A DNA stretch of 64,000 bases from Rhynchopus sp. YZ270_cl-10. Taxonomy: Eukaryota; Euglenozoa; Diplonemea; Diplonemida; Diplonemidae. Positions within the stretch are counted from its first letter, which is position 1. Each line of letters opens with the position of its first letter. A program made the translations under genes and the position numbers. The stretch spans positions 124,001 to 188,000 of the forward strand of contig OZ037868.1 in NCBI GenBank assembly GCA_964035575.1. Direction: 5' to 3'. Of this stretch, positions 38,555 through 50,304 are shown piece by piece. The notes under the pieces are model-generated. The model was not told where the DNA came from, searched no databases, and saw only the letters and a program-made list of their open reading frames with translations.

Positions 38555-40816
38555 AGTATTTTCATCATATGCAATCAATAAATTGATAGTATATGGTGAG
38601 GGATCAACAAAAATGGTCCCATCTTTCTTTTTATGGTGTGTGTTTTGCAAAACGTAGAAAAGAAAAGTAAAATGCTTCGTGCACAAGTTGAAACTTCAGT
38701 AGATTGGTTTCTGATATTAACCCTGTTTCAGTCCTAAGAATCATACAGTTGTATTCAAAAGGGTGGACATCTTCAGTGATTTCCCTTTAAATGGTGGGTG
38801 AATATCGTGAAACCGATGTTCGTGTGAACATTTGGTACCTTCTACTTCAGTTTTTTGTTTCGGGAATACACAAAATACAAAAGTTTTTTTTTCTTTTTTC
38901 TTATTCCTTTCTCTGTCCTTACTGGATGTAATGTCTGATCACCAGGAGGAAGAGTAACCTAAAGAGTCTTGGTCTTGATGGCTGCCGTGTATACGTAAAG
39001 TATTCCGTGCAATAATTGCTACCAATCCAAACAAATACCAACACATCCTGTCTGTGTATCAGATAGAAAACCTCAGCAAACACACAAGAAAGAGAAATAA
39101 AATAAAAGTAAAAAATAGAAAAGTGAAAAACATACTGAATTTTCTGGACTTAGTAGTTCGCCGTCCAAGCAATGATTAAAACCAGTTTAATCATCCATTG
39201 TCCATTGTATTGAAACACCTACACAAAGACTAGAGTAGTACAAAGAGATAGCAAAACGTGCATTGCAAACAATTTAATATGTGTCCTGGAGTCTTAGTCT
39301 CAAGGCTATTGTCCCTTTAAAAATGGGAAAGCTAAGATGCCCACCAAGACCAAATCGCTCCTGCGAGAAAAATACTCATCACTAGTGACATAGTACGCGT
39401 TGAGTACAACCATATAAACTGCGTCGTGGACATTACCATTGGTAAACCACGACCAAATTACTACTGCGATATACCTATTATCTTCGTTCTTTTTTTTTTC
39501 CAAAGTTTTGCGGTTTTTGTAGTAGGCTTACAGACTGCACAGCTTACCCAGGGTGTGGCAATGTAATACATTGGTCTGACGTCTCACTGAAAGGGTCAAG
39601 TACGAGGTCTAGTCCCTTCCAGTGGTGAAAAAGAGTTTTTTTTTCTTTTTATTTGGTTTGTTGAAAAAAAGTAAAAATAAAAGTGGTGTTTGTTTGTGGG
39701 AATTCTTTGAAATAGGACCTTTATCTAGATTCATTGGCTTCATGAACATATATAGCCTAGAATCGCTCGCTTATTTTTTTCAGAATGCACTGAGCTGCTT
39801 CTGGTAGTCTTTAACGTTGACACCATAAACGGACACATTTTTTTTATTGGGGTTTCGGTGTCGTCAACCTACTTTAAATAACCTACTTGCTCTCCCTTGT
39901 TATTATATCATTTTTTTTTTGGTCTCTTTTTCTGCTGTTTTTTTTTTTTTTTTTTTTATTTTGATTTCTTTTTTGACTGTTTCAAAGAGGTAGGGAGGGG
40001 GTGGGGTGTAGTGCGAAGTTCACAGGACAGCTGTATTGTGTGCTTCGACTTTCTGTTAACTCCTTTGTAATTATGAGTAAACAAAGCATAGTGCAGCAGT
40101 AGAATATATCTATAAATATAAACTAGTTTGCACTATGTGTTTAGCTTTTTAGGGCTAATGTACTAGAGACCATTCCGCAACATACTCTAAGCGAGGCTCA
40201 GTTTTTCACAGCATGTCTGGAGGCACTTGTAAATAAAAAGTATTTTCATCATATGCAATCAATAAATTGATAGTATATGGTGAGGGATCAACAAAAATGG
40301 TCCCATCTTTCTTTTTATGGTGTGTGTTTTGCAAAACGTAGAAAAGAAAAGTAAAATGCTTCGTGCACAAGTTGAAACTTCAGTAGATTGGTTTCTGATA
40401 TTAACCCTGTTTCAGTCCTAAGAATCATACAGTTGTATTCAAAAGGGTGGACATCTTCAGTGATTTCCCTTTAAATGGTGGGTGAATATCGTGAAACCGA
40501 TGTTCGTGTGAACATTTGGTACCTTCTACTTCAGTTTTTTGTTTCGGGAATACACAAAATACAAAAGTTTTTTTTTCTTTTTTCTTATTCCTTTCTCTGT
40601 CCTTACTGGATGTAATGTCTGATCACCAGGAGGAAGAGTAACCTAAAGAGTCTTGGTCTTGATGGCTGCCGTGTATACGTAAAGTATTCCGTGCAATAAT
40701 TGCTACCAATCCAAACAAATACCAACACATCCTGTCTGTGTATCAGATAGAAAACCTCAGCAAACACACAAGAAAGAGAAATAAAATAAAAGTAAAAAAT
40801 AGAAAAGTGAAAAACA
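38555..40816. mobile_element. Non-autonomous LTR-like element
   Basis: Two direct repeats of 578 bp (38555-39132 and 40239-40816), apparently the same sequence, flank 1106 bp with no coding capacity. The outer flanks share an AACAAATT-type sequence that could be the target duplication. This fits a TRIM/LARD-like derivative of an LTR retrotransposon, although the termini do not start and end with TG..CA, so a simple segmental duplication cannot be excluded. Near-identity of the repeats suggests a recent origin. Confidence 0.55.
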
Positions 40817-41460
40817 AATTAGCAAATTAAATCAATTTAACCCAAATAACACTGAAAATGGGGGGAAAAAACGACCTCTTTAGATACGACGGATCGAAAC
40901 CTGTCGCATTTGAAAGAAAAAGTCAACATGTCATTTTTCTGAGATAGAAAAAAATGAAAAAAGGTATCGCCCCGATTTCAGATTTCTGATATGGTTCAGG
41001 GTTCTATGGGTTAAATAGCGAAAACATTAAGGTGAAGCTAATATACCTTATGAAAGTCACCTTTTCAATTTATTTCGCTGAAATGCGAAAAAAAGAATGG
41101 GTCTCCCGCGGAAAAATGGAACATATTCAATCTGGTGTTACCGCGTACAAAGTGAAGTTGATGACGGTGGATGCAGAAAACACTGCGCCACTTCCACGTC
41201 GTTCGACTCCACTTGTTGTACTGCTGTAACTGTGAAACATACGTTGGGAATCAGTTAGACTACAACGGTATTCCAAAAAATGCACCTTCTACTCACAAGG
41301 AGGACAGAAGGTATGAGCTAACCCCCAATGAAAAATATTGGGGAAAAACATGATACACAAAGTACTCACTTTTTTTTCACTTTTTTTCTCTCTTCAAGTA
41401 CATGTTTTTTCATTGTTCTCCCAAATAGTTCCAGACTCCGAAAACAAGAAAGATTTGATA

Positions 41461-41490
41461 AAATGACCTAAGCCTCTCAGAGCTCAGCCA
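41461..41490 (+). repeat. Dispersed hairpin motif, divergent copy 7
   Basis: TGACCTAAGCCTCTCAGAGC followed by TCAGCCA. It keeps CTAAGCCTCTC, but the GTGC of the loop is replaced. Confidence 0.35.
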
Positions 41491-41697
41491 TATTTACCAT
41501 ACGTAAGAGGGGACTTTGACAGAAGAACTGTGTTTTTTTTTAGTGTGCCCACAAACACAGTTAAAACACTTTTCAAGAAACACATTTGAACTGCCAAGGT
41601 GAGTGGCATGAGGGCACGCTGGGTCCAACCCTGTTCTTTTGTAAAGTTAAGTCTATATCAGAAATGCTGTGAGGGGGAAGGCCACCTTTGCGTTGAA

Positions 41698-41800
41698 GCT
41701 TCCACACAAATACCTCCACACCAAGGTGGTGGTGTTGCGGAGCACCTTTGGGTGAGTGAACGACGTGGCACTTTCCGCTCACAAAAGTAGTGTGCGTAAA
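41698..41800 (+). repeat. Dispersed repeat beginning GCTTCCACACA, copy 1
   Basis: Shares GCTTCCACACA, ATTGCGG-type (GTTGCGGAGCACC here), CACCTTTGGGTGAGTGAACG, ACGTGGCACTTTCCGC and AAGTAGTGTGCGT with 49495-49593. It is about 100 bp, with no coding potential and strong conservation in the right half. I cannot match it to a known RNA. Confidence 0.6.
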
Positions 41801-41973
41801 GAAAAGGGGGTTAAACACTACAGGAGAGGGAGATGTGGAGACCTACGACAGACGTCGTTAAATTTTTTTTTCCAGGAATAAAACCTCCAGGTGTATAGCA
41901 ATTACAGCTACTGCAGGAGAGCATTGTCCCTGATGGGTTTATAGACGAGAGCAAAAAAGAAAGAAAAGTATAG

Positions 41974-42004
41974 AAGATGACCCTAAGCCTGCTTAGTCAC
42001 CTTT
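41974..42004 (+). repeat. Dispersed hairpin motif, copy 8 with shortened loop
   Basis: AAGATGACCCTAAGCC is followed at once by TGCTTAGTCACCTT. The stem is the same as in the copy at 1656, but the loop has lost CTCG. The A/G-rich sequence upstream also matches that copy. Confidence 0.5.
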
Positions 42005-42032
42005 AAAAAAAAAACTTGCCTTGAAATACAAC

Positions 42033-42116
42033 AGCCGCTCGTGATAGTGTACCTTGGTACATGACCACCGGCGCACCGGGTGGACCCCCAACCATGCGGT
42101 CGTACATCCATTTCGT
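42033..42116 (+). repeat. Dispersed repeat with CTCGTG and CCGGGTGGAC, copy 1
   Basis: Aligns with 52981-53063 through GCCGCTCGTGATAGTGTACC, GGTACATGACC, ACCGGGTGGAC and GTCGTACATCCATTTC. It starts with the CTCGTG core seen in the hairpin family, so the two may be related. Confidence 0.5.
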
Positions 42117-43077
42117 GGTTTACATCTGATAGAAATGGTAGTTGATGCAGGCAGACCTCCGACCCATTGTGCTCCAGCCATCCGGCGTCCAACAGAAGGT
42201 GTAAAAAGAATTCATGCCAAGTCATGGAAGAGCCCAATAGTCAAACGACAAACGGTGTGACGAAATGAAAGAAAAAATTCTAAAGATGTCTGTGCCTTAC
42301 CGGCACTCATCTAAAGGAAGGGTGGAACTATTAGCTAGACCAATACAAAAAAACGGTGGGGAACTAACACCCTACTCAAAACAGTATATTTTCGGGATGA
42401 AACAACAAAAGAGGACGGAAAAAATTGTTGAGTGTTGGCGCGCGAAACGCACACCGAAATAAGATAAACAAAACTAAAAACAAAATAAAGTTAAAAAAAG
42501 CGCACACGCCTCGGACGCAGGCACCAGCCAGATTCAGATTGATTCCGGGAACAAAAACAAAACGTGAAAGGTAATAAGAAGACCTCAGCGCTCGAATCCT
42601 CCGAACACCTTGTTTTCAATGCTATACCCCAAATATATAAAAGAAAAATCGTCTCTCGTATCTTTGCCACAACGTTTTGGGTTCCAGGTTTGGCAGCCAT
42701 ATTAAACTTCCACCCCCTACCCCCAAACCACAAAGCATACCGCCCTTCCACCCAGTGGAAGTGACACCCCAACCTACTCGTAAAAGTTGCACTACCCCTT
42801 ATCCAGCACAAAAGCAAATACAGGCTCCTCTGACAGGGCCGAAATATACAGCTTCAATTCAATGTTCTCTTCAATAGAAAGCATGATTAACGCTGAAGCT
42901 GTAATGTTTTTGTTTTTTGTTTTTTTCATTCCTCTGAAACGCTGTGTTTTGTGTCAAAAACAGAACCCTTCTTTGCCTTTTTTTCTTAGTGCCGATGGGT
43001 TAGCATCTACCCACTAGAATAGCAACGACGGCGAGCTCCTGACCAGGGTTCAAAGAAAAGAGAAATCTTTGTAAAGT

Positions 43078-43105
43078 GGATATGACTCTCGTGCATCACA
43101 CACAT
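43078..43105 (+). repeat. Dispersed hairpin motif, copy 10
   Basis: GGATATGACTCTCGTGCATC followed by ACACAC. It keeps the CTCTCGTGC loop with a weaker stem. Confidence 0.35.
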
Positions 43106-43261
43106 ACTCATTTGGGACATATTCTGTGCGAGAATTGCCCCAAAATTTAGTTATCAAACACACACACACATATTTTTTCATGAAAAGTAAGATGACTAAC
43201 CTTTCATCAGGTTCGTCTTACTTTGTTATTTTTTTCGGGTTTTTTGCAGCGTTTTCAGGCT

Positions 43262-43424
43262 CGGTTATCGTGCTAAATCGTGTGTCATCGTGCGTCATCG
43301 TGTGTCATCGTGCGTTATCGCTCTGGTGCATTTTTTAAGGGGGCAATTGGGGGGTTTCGCAGCCAATCACCCTGCACCTACCTTCCTCAGCTTGTCTCGT
43401 CGATGACGCACGATGACAACACGA
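43262..43424. repeat. TCATCGTGYG repeats with inverted copy
   Basis: Four direct units of TCATCGTGYG type at 43275-43318 face an inverted copy at 43401-43424. The direct form recurs at 46297-46350, just beyond the second satellite, so copies bracket the two satellite arrays. Confidence 0.6.
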
Positions 43425-44046
43425 AAGACTTCAACCATGACGATCCTATTTTCCGGGGTTTTTCGGCTGGGGACCGGTTTTTTCCCCGCCCTTTTCGCGT
43501 CTTTTTTGTGTGACTTGTATGCCCTTTTTCCGGGTTTTTGCGCTTTGCGCGCGCCTCCCTGACAAAATTGAGAAGCACCTTGGAAATTCGACCCAATTGA
43601 ACACAATCTGGGTCACATGGGTGGATGGGATTTTAAACAATATCCACACCCCCGATCAGCTAATCATAAAGGGTGCGAGTTGAACTCTGTAATAATCTCA
43701 CGGAGACGAGAGCGAGGTCGATGTCGCCATACGTCGGGGCGCCACGGTCTCATCCACACAAAGTATTATTTTCGGGCTCCTCTGAGCCGCTGTGGACACC
43801 AAACGCAGTGGAGAAGGCGGGGAAAAAATGCGGGAAAAAAATCGAGTTCGCCCGAATCTGGGGACGGGGACGCATTTAGAGAAAGGCATGTGAACACGAT
43901 TTCACTTTATTTTAATCAGTGGTTGTTTCACGGGGTTGCACCACTAGGGCTGGGAGGGGGATGGTGGAATCCGTGCGCACATGTTGGGAGGAAAAGTTAC
44001 TTGTGTCTCTTTGTATCAAAGTTTAGTGTTGCATTGAAGCATCCAC

Positions 44047-45136
44047 ACCATAGTACCATAGTACCATAGTACCATAGTACCATAGTACCATAGTACCATA
44101 GTACCATAGTACCATAGTACCATAGTACCATAGTACCATAGTACCATAGTACCATAGTACCATAGTACCATAGTACCATAGTACCATAGTACCATAGTAC
44201 CATAGTACCATAGTACCATAGTACCATAGTACCATAGTACCATAGTACCATAGTACCATAGTACCATAGTACCATAGTACCATAGTACCATAGTACCATA
44301 GTACCATAGTACCATAGTACCATAGTACCATAGTACCATAGTACCATAGTACCATAGTACCATAGTACCATAGTACCATAGTACCATAGTACCATAGTAC
44401 CATAGTACCATAGTACCATAGTACCATAGTACCATAGTACCATAGTACCATAGTACCATAGTACCATAGTACCATAGTACCATAGTACCATAGTACCATA
44501 GTACCATAGTACCATAGTACCATAGTACCATAGTACCATAGTACCATAGTACCATAGTACCATAGTACCATAGTACCATAGTACCATAGTACCATAGTAC
44601 CATAGTACCATAGTACCATAGTACCATAGTACCATAGTACCATAGTACCATAGTACCATAGTACCATAGTACCATAGTACCATAGTACCATAGTACCATA
44701 GTACCATAGTACCATAGTACCATAGTACCATAGTACCATAGTACCATAGTACCATAGTACCATAGTACCATAGTACCATAGTACCATAGTACCATAGTAC
44801 CATAGTACCATAGTACCATAGTACCATAGTACCATAGTACCATAGTACCATAGTACCATAGTACCATAGTACCATAGTACCATAGTACCATAGTACCATA
44901 GTACCATAGTACCATAGTACCATAGTACCATAGTACCATAGTACCATAGTACCATAGTACCATAGTACCATAGTACCATAGTACCATAGTACCATAGTAC
45001 CATAGTACCATAGTACCATAGTACCATAGTACCATAGTACTATAGTACCATAGTACCATAGTACCATAGTACCATAGTACCATAGTACCATAGTACCATA
45101 GTACCATAGTACCATAGTACCATAGTACCATAGTAC
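44047..45136. repeat. 8-bp satellite, unit CCATAGTA, about 136 copies
   Basis: A continuous 1090-bp array with a single visible base change near 45041. The long minus-strand open frames through it arise only because the unit contains no stop in those frames. Such uniformity implies recent expansion. Confidence 0.97.
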
Positions 45137-45371
45137 ATGACAAGGTCGTTGTGTATGAAGTGTGGGACATAAAAACGTCTACGTGGGGACGGTACGTGGC
45201 CAATAGCTCACCTGTCACATCAGCAGCGATGCGACGTACGATTCTGTAACGAAGGAGCACTTTGATTGCGTGGTGATGCTGGCCAGCAACAGGCGGACGC
45301 AGGACAGGATCCGAGCGTTCTGCTTGCAGGACAAAGAGCTGCGCGAGGAGTTCGACACAGCGCCAACGTAG
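45137..45371 (+). pseudogene. Gene fragment trapped between two satellites
   Basis: The plus strand reads HDKVVVYEVWDIKTSTWGRY in one frame and then, in another, SDATYDSVTKEHFDCVVMLA and NRRTQDRIRAFCLQDKELRE, ending DTAPT and a stop at 45371. This is the only unique sequence between the arrays. It looks like the 3' end of a real gene with one frame break or an unseen intron. The family is not recognised. Confidence 0.4.
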
Positions 45372-45390
45372 GGCGTTGACCTCTTCCTTC

Positions 45391-46265
45391 GTACACAGTA
45401 CACAGTACACAGTACACAGTACACAGTACACAGTACACAGTACACAGTACACAGTACACAGTACACAGTACACAGTACACAGTACACAGTACACAGTACA
45501 CAGTACACAGTACACAGTACACAGTACACAGTACACAGTACACAGTACACAGTACACAGTACACAGTACACAGTACACAGTACACAGTACACAGTACACA
45601 GTACACAGTACACAGTACACAGTACACAGTACACAGTACACAGTACACAGTACACAGTACACAGTACACAGTACACAGTACACAGTACACAGTACACAGT
45701 ACACAGTACACAGTACACAGTACACAGTACACAGTACACAGTACACAGTACACAGTACACAGTACACAGTACACAGTACACAGTACACAGTACACAGTAC
45801 ACAGTACACAGTACACAGTACACAGTACACAGTACACAGTACACAGTACACAGTACACAGTACACAGTACACAGTACACAGTACACAGTACACAGTACAC
45901 AGTACACAGTACACAGTACACAGTACACAGTACACAGTACACAGTACACAGTACACAGTACACAGTACACAGTACACAGTACACAGTACACAGTACACAG
46001 TACACAGTACACAGTACACAGTACACAGTACACAGTACACAGTACACAGTACACAGTACACAGTACACAGTACACAGTACACAGTACACAGTACACAGTA
46101 CACAGTACACAGTACACAGTACACAGTACACAGTACACAGTACACAGTACACAGTACACAGTACACAGTACACAGTACACAGTACACAGTACACAGTACA
46201 CAGTACACAGTACACAGTACACAGTACACAGTACACAGTACACAGTACACAGTACACAGTACACA
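45391..46265. repeat. 7-bp satellite, unit ACACAGT, about 125 copies
   Basis: An 875-bp array with no variant unit visible. It contains GTAC at every unit boundary, as do the arrays at 44047 and 50610. Long open frames on both strands here are artefacts of the repeat. Confidence 0.97.
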
Positions 46266-46703
46266 AACCACCACTAAAAAAACAAAAAAAGTGAAATCGT
46301 GTTGTCATCGTGCGTCATCGTGCGTCATCGTGCACAATCACGTGTCATCGCCCCCTACCCCGTAGCCCAGGAAACGCTGCATTTTTTTGGGACCCAAAGT
46401 TGATTCCAAACACACACACACACTTGGCAATAATTCCGCACTGGTTTCAAACATACACACGTGACACCTCTTTCCCCAAAGACATAGGCCGACTCTTAAG
46501 TGTCGGCTACTGTGGCTTCGGCTCTCCCTTTAGGCATAATATATTATCCACTCCTGTAGTAGCCATTGTTTCAAACACACACATTGCACGCATCGTTCGA
46601 CAATAATTTTGAGGAAAGTGCCCCCCAAAAAAAAACTGATGAATTGTTCAGGAGACGAAGAGAGTGAAAGAGCACGAATGTAAAGTTGAAAGTGCAGGAA
46701 TTT

Positions 46704-46770
46704 GTAAAGAAAGAGCAGTTGGAAAAGTACGCCTCACCGTACATCGGTGGACGCAGGCAGAAATGGTTAA
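46704..46770 (+). repeat. ASPYIG-RRQ coding-like repeat, copy 2
   Basis: Reads EFVKKEQLEKYASPYIGGRR and then a stop shortly after. Related to the copies at 31776 and 47988. Confidence 0.4.
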
Positions 46771-46941
46771 GCTATTCTTAAAGATGGAGTTGCCCATCGG
46801 TTGTTGGAAAGAAGAGAGAAAAAAGACAAAACAAAACCAAAAAAAAAAAAACCAAAAAATAATTCAAAACGAAAAAACATTCGGAAAGAAAATTTCCTCT
46901 GCAAGAGAGAGAAGAGATGAGAGTCAGAGGGGGGGAAGCAC

Positions 46942-46988
46942 AGTTTCATATACTTTCAAATCAACGAAGAGAAAGTACAAAGGGCGTT
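46942..46988 (+). repeat. TTTCATATAC...GGGCG structured motif, copy 3
   Basis: TTTCATATACTTTC, then GAAAGTACAAAGGGCG. The TTTC/GAAA arms pair around a 13-nt loop. A shorter copy lies at 49161-49195. Confidence 0.4.
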
Positions 46989-47471
46989 CAAAGCACTGCT
47001 AAAAAAAGGGAGGGGGTGAGAAAGTTTTATTTTTGAGGAGCTGTTGCTCCCTAAAACTTCATTTTGCACTTTCGTACACGCGTTCCAACATTTTTGAGAG
47101 ATGCGCATGCCAATTGCACAACATCAGTCAATAAGTTGATGAAACATTTAAAAACAAAAAACAAAGCAAAAAAAGCACCCCACCTTTTATTGTTCGTTGG
47201 TCCTCCACGATCCGACGATTTAAAAAGGGTACGAGCAATGAGAGTATTCCAAAAAAATCCCCTCGACCTCTACCAGACAATGCAATGAGGCCGGCTACGC
47301 CTGAAAATAGGCATGTCTGGAAAAAACTATCTGAGGCGTGGCGTGAGGCGTGCTAATACTTACAATCACACCTCAACCACGTCTGAGTATTATTAATACG
47401 CTTCTGCCACGTGGCCTCAGGTAGCCTTAGCGAGGCCGATTCAGTCTCGTTGCATTGTATGTTTTACAGCC

Positions 47472-47636
47472 GCCACCTGATCTTGATAACTCGACTCATA
47501 AAGGGGAAGATTATTTCCGTTGAACGCAGCTAAAACATGTGTGTGAGATCTGAATTTGGCGCAATGTGAGTTTAAAGAGAGGGAGAAAATAGTCGGTCAT
47601 CAGGGGATCCAACGTTGGCTATATTATTCGGGTTTC
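47472..47636 (+). repeat. Dispersed repeat beginning GCCACCTGATCTTGATA, copy 2
   Basis: Partner of 35199-35345. The blocks are in the same order and orientation, with indels between them. Confidence 0.55.
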
Positions 47637-47987
47637 TAACACTACGTGCCAGGAAGGGGGGGGAAAAAATGAATAAACCTGTTATGTGAGAGCAATATCT
47701 TGGGCAGTGCATTCATGAAGACCCAAAAAAATTCCGAAAAATCGCGCCCATTTTCAGAATCAGGTGCGGCGCTGGGAAAAGGAAAGGCGGAATAAATTAC
47801 ACCCGCCCACACATGGACCACCTGATGTTGCCTGGAATTTTGGTGGTGTTTTTTTAGTGGTATCAGTGGTAATACCATAACACCCCTAAACTCCACCAAA
47901 TTTCAGGCAAAAAATCAGATCTCAAAAAGAATTGCAACACAAAGAGAGGGGGTTCACTGACCTACCGTTATAGGTAGTGATAAAGAA

Positions 47988-48050
47988 GTTGGAAGTGCAA
48001 AACGCCTCACCGAACGGCGGACGAAGGCACCGGCCTGATAAATGGCTTTG
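47988..48050 (+). repeat. ASPNGG-RRH coding-like repeat, copy 3
   Basis: Reads KLEVQNASPNGGRRHRPDKW and continues for a short open stretch. Related to 31776 and 46704. Confidence 0.4.
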
Positions 48051-48267
48051 GCAAATACGTATAGACGGGGGGTGTCCGTCGCGGGGGTGGGGGGTGGGGG
48101 AAGGTATGCGGGTTGGCGACTTGTCCTCTGGGTTTGTGGCGGCGTCGTATCTCGGCCCAGGTGCTGTGTCAAAGAGGGGAGCACCCCACATCACTGCATA
48201 CCATGAGTGGAAATATGTTCGTGCGTTTTTGTTACTATTGTTAGCAAAGTGTCAACATAGTTGTTTA

Positions 48268-49111
48268 CAGGGGGGGGGGGGGGGGGCCGAATATAAGGGG
48301 CAGGCCAAATACAAAGGGCATGCCAAATACAAGGGGCACCCAGGGTTCGGGAAATTTTCGCGGGGTGCCCGCTAAATATAAGGGGCACCCCCTTTTGCTG
48401 TTCTGGGAACCCATTTTTGACTCTGCCCGCCAGTGTCAATCGTCAGTTGGGAAGAAAATAGGTGCAAAATTTGAGTGTTACTTCAAAAAAACCCGCCTGC
48501 GGCGGGCAATTTCCTTACCCACTCGCTGCACTTGCTATTTTCGTTTCATACGATACGAAGAGGGGAGTTCAAGAGAATAGACCTATCTGCTTTAGTGAGG
48601 AGATGTAGTGGCCTGGGGCTGGGGCTTTTGGTAAATTCACAGATAGTGGCAGATCCTTGTCTTTTACCAGTAGGTGTACAAAGACACACTCTTTCGGTTG
48701 CAAATGTAATGTGCGTACTGAGCAGCTTCACTTCCTACACGTAGTTCGCGGATGCGCTTCGCGCGGGACCGCTCACTAACACCCGTACAACTGTCTGGTG
48801 CCCGTATGAACTGGCTTTTCAGGTCAAACATGGCCTGAAAATGTGTACAAACCGAGTGAAAACGGGTAAAGCTGTGTGTTAGGGCCAAAAATGGGGGAAA
48901 ATTTAAACACCTAAAAATTGGTCCATTTTTTCGAAATGACCCCACCACTTGCCGGACGGATTTCGGAAACGCCGAAAAACGAGGGTTCCGGCCTCGAGTC
49001 CTTACCCGCCTCCTGAAAAATCCACCCCGAGGGAGAGGGGATTTTGGCCCATTTTTACCGATTTGGCACGCCAAATATAAGGGGCGCCCCTTGTATTCGG
49101 CCCGCCCCCTG
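48268..49111. mobile_element. TA-flanked miniature inverted-repeat element (844 bp)
   Basis: The ends read TA then CAGGGGG..GGGCCGAATAYAAG on the left and the complement on the right, followed by TA. The left end carries an expanded G run. Inside, GGCCAAATACAAGGGGC-type units recur near both ends. No transposase. The TA duplication and CAG tip fit a Tc1/mariner-type MITE. Confidence 0.6.
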
Positions 49112-49160
49112 TAATATTGTGCCCCCTGATATTTCAAAAACGGACATCGCATAAAAATGA

Positions 49161-49195
49161 GTTTCATATACTTTCAAAGCGAAGAGAAAGTACAA
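49161..49195 (+). repeat. TTTCATATAC structured motif, short copy 4
   Basis: TTTCATATACTTTC..GAAAGTACAAA; the GGGYG end is missing. Confidence 0.35.
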
Positions 49196-49494
49196 AAAAG
49201 AAAACGGAATACATCCAATCTTTTTTATATTTGCAAAAAAAAAAAAAAAAAACGAAAAGAAAAGAGAAAAAGCTATAGTTTTCCGTGCATACATCATGTT
49301 TGTGGTCGGTCTGAGTCAGATAGATTTTTTTGTGCCAGGCTGAGGATCGGACTCCTCTCGCACTGAAGTGCGAGATGAGCCAGTCTGACTCACACTGACT
49401 ACACACCATGATACATTGAAACTTTCAGAGTGTCACAAAACCAATTCAAAAGTGTCGTTCCCTCACCCTTCTTGTAGTTGTTTCATGCGTTGCC

Positions 49495-49593
49495 GCTTCC
49501 ACACACACACCATCTCATCTTGAGCGCTGGTATTGCGGTGCACCTTTGGGTGAGTGAACGACGTGACACTTTCCGCCAAAGTAGTGTGCGTTT
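49495..49593 (+). repeat. Dispersed repeat beginning GCTTCCACACA, copy 2
   Basis: Partner of 41698-41800. The right half (CACCTTTGGGTGAGTGAACG onward) is nearly the same in both. Confidence 0.6.
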
Positions 49594-49610
49594 AAAAAAA
49601 TAGCTATTTA

Positions 49611-49752
49611 TTAAATGAAAATCAGATCGCTTGATTTTCACGCGTGGGTGACTTTTTCACGAGTTGTTTTACTTCACGAGCGAAGCGAGTGAAGTAATAG
49701 AAACGAGTGAAAAAGTCACCCACAAGTGAAAATCTGCCTGATTTTCATTTAA
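49611..49752. mobile_element. Foldback element flanked by TA (142 bp)
   Basis: Arms of about 68 bp beginning TTAAATGAAAATCAG pair around a short GAAGC centre. TA lies on both sides (49609-49610 and 49753-49754). No coding content. Confidence 0.75.
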
Positions 49753-50304
49753 TACAATATTTTATTTAACATGGTATAAAGTTGAAGTGGAAAAAATGGA
49801 TGGATGTGCAGAGGCATGGCAATTAAGAGCATAAAAAGGGCAGACGGCTGCAGAAGTGTATTTGGCGAAGCCCCAGATGGTCAAAACACCCGATTTTTGC
49901 GTTTTTTTGCATTTTTGGGTTTTTTTTGCATTTTTTGGTTTTTTTTTAATCTGTATTCTGTAACCTCTCTCTATTTTACGGCAGGTGTGACCGGTTGAGG
50001 TGATACTTCCGGACTGAGGAAGGGCATTCTTTTACTTTTTATTTTTGGGTTCCCAAAGACCCAACTCAGGGGTCGAAATTTTCACGAAAAAATGTTATTT
50101 TCGTTTTTTGAGATTTTTCGAATTTTTGCTAAGGCGCTGGCCCATACACAGAATGTACAGGTAGATGAAAATGACCGGGTAATAAATATGTGATGCTCAA
50201 AACAGCCCAATTCTTGCTTTTTTTGATTTTTTGGTCCCAGAATGGTACCTAGGGTGTGGTGAACAGGCACAAAAAACACTTGTGTGGAAAAACCCACGTT
50301 GACC

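Larger units (their letters stand above)
40817..44046. other. Gene-poor DNA with short dispersed repeats
   Basis: No intact gene. It holds hairpin-motif copies (41461, 41974, 43078), members of two other repeat families (41698 and 42033) and a TCATCGTGYG repeat with an inverted copy at 43262-43424. Open frames are short and lack protein-like composition. Confidence 0.5.
46266..48267. other. Gene-poor DNA with repeat fragments
   Basis: No intact gene. It includes the TCATCGTGYG units at 46297, the coding-like repeats at 46704 and 47988, the TTTCATATAC motif at 46942 and the GCCACCTGATC repeat at 47472. Confidence 0.5.

Noticed and set aside
38555-40816. Reading the pair of 578-bp repeats as a plain assembly duplication
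   Set aside because: The interior is unique and the outer flanks share a short sequence, so an element is the better explanation, though not certain.
44016-46274. Open frames of 330-750 codons running through the satellites on both strands
   Set aside because: They exist only because the 7- and 8-bp units contain no stop in those frames; there is no codon bias or domain.
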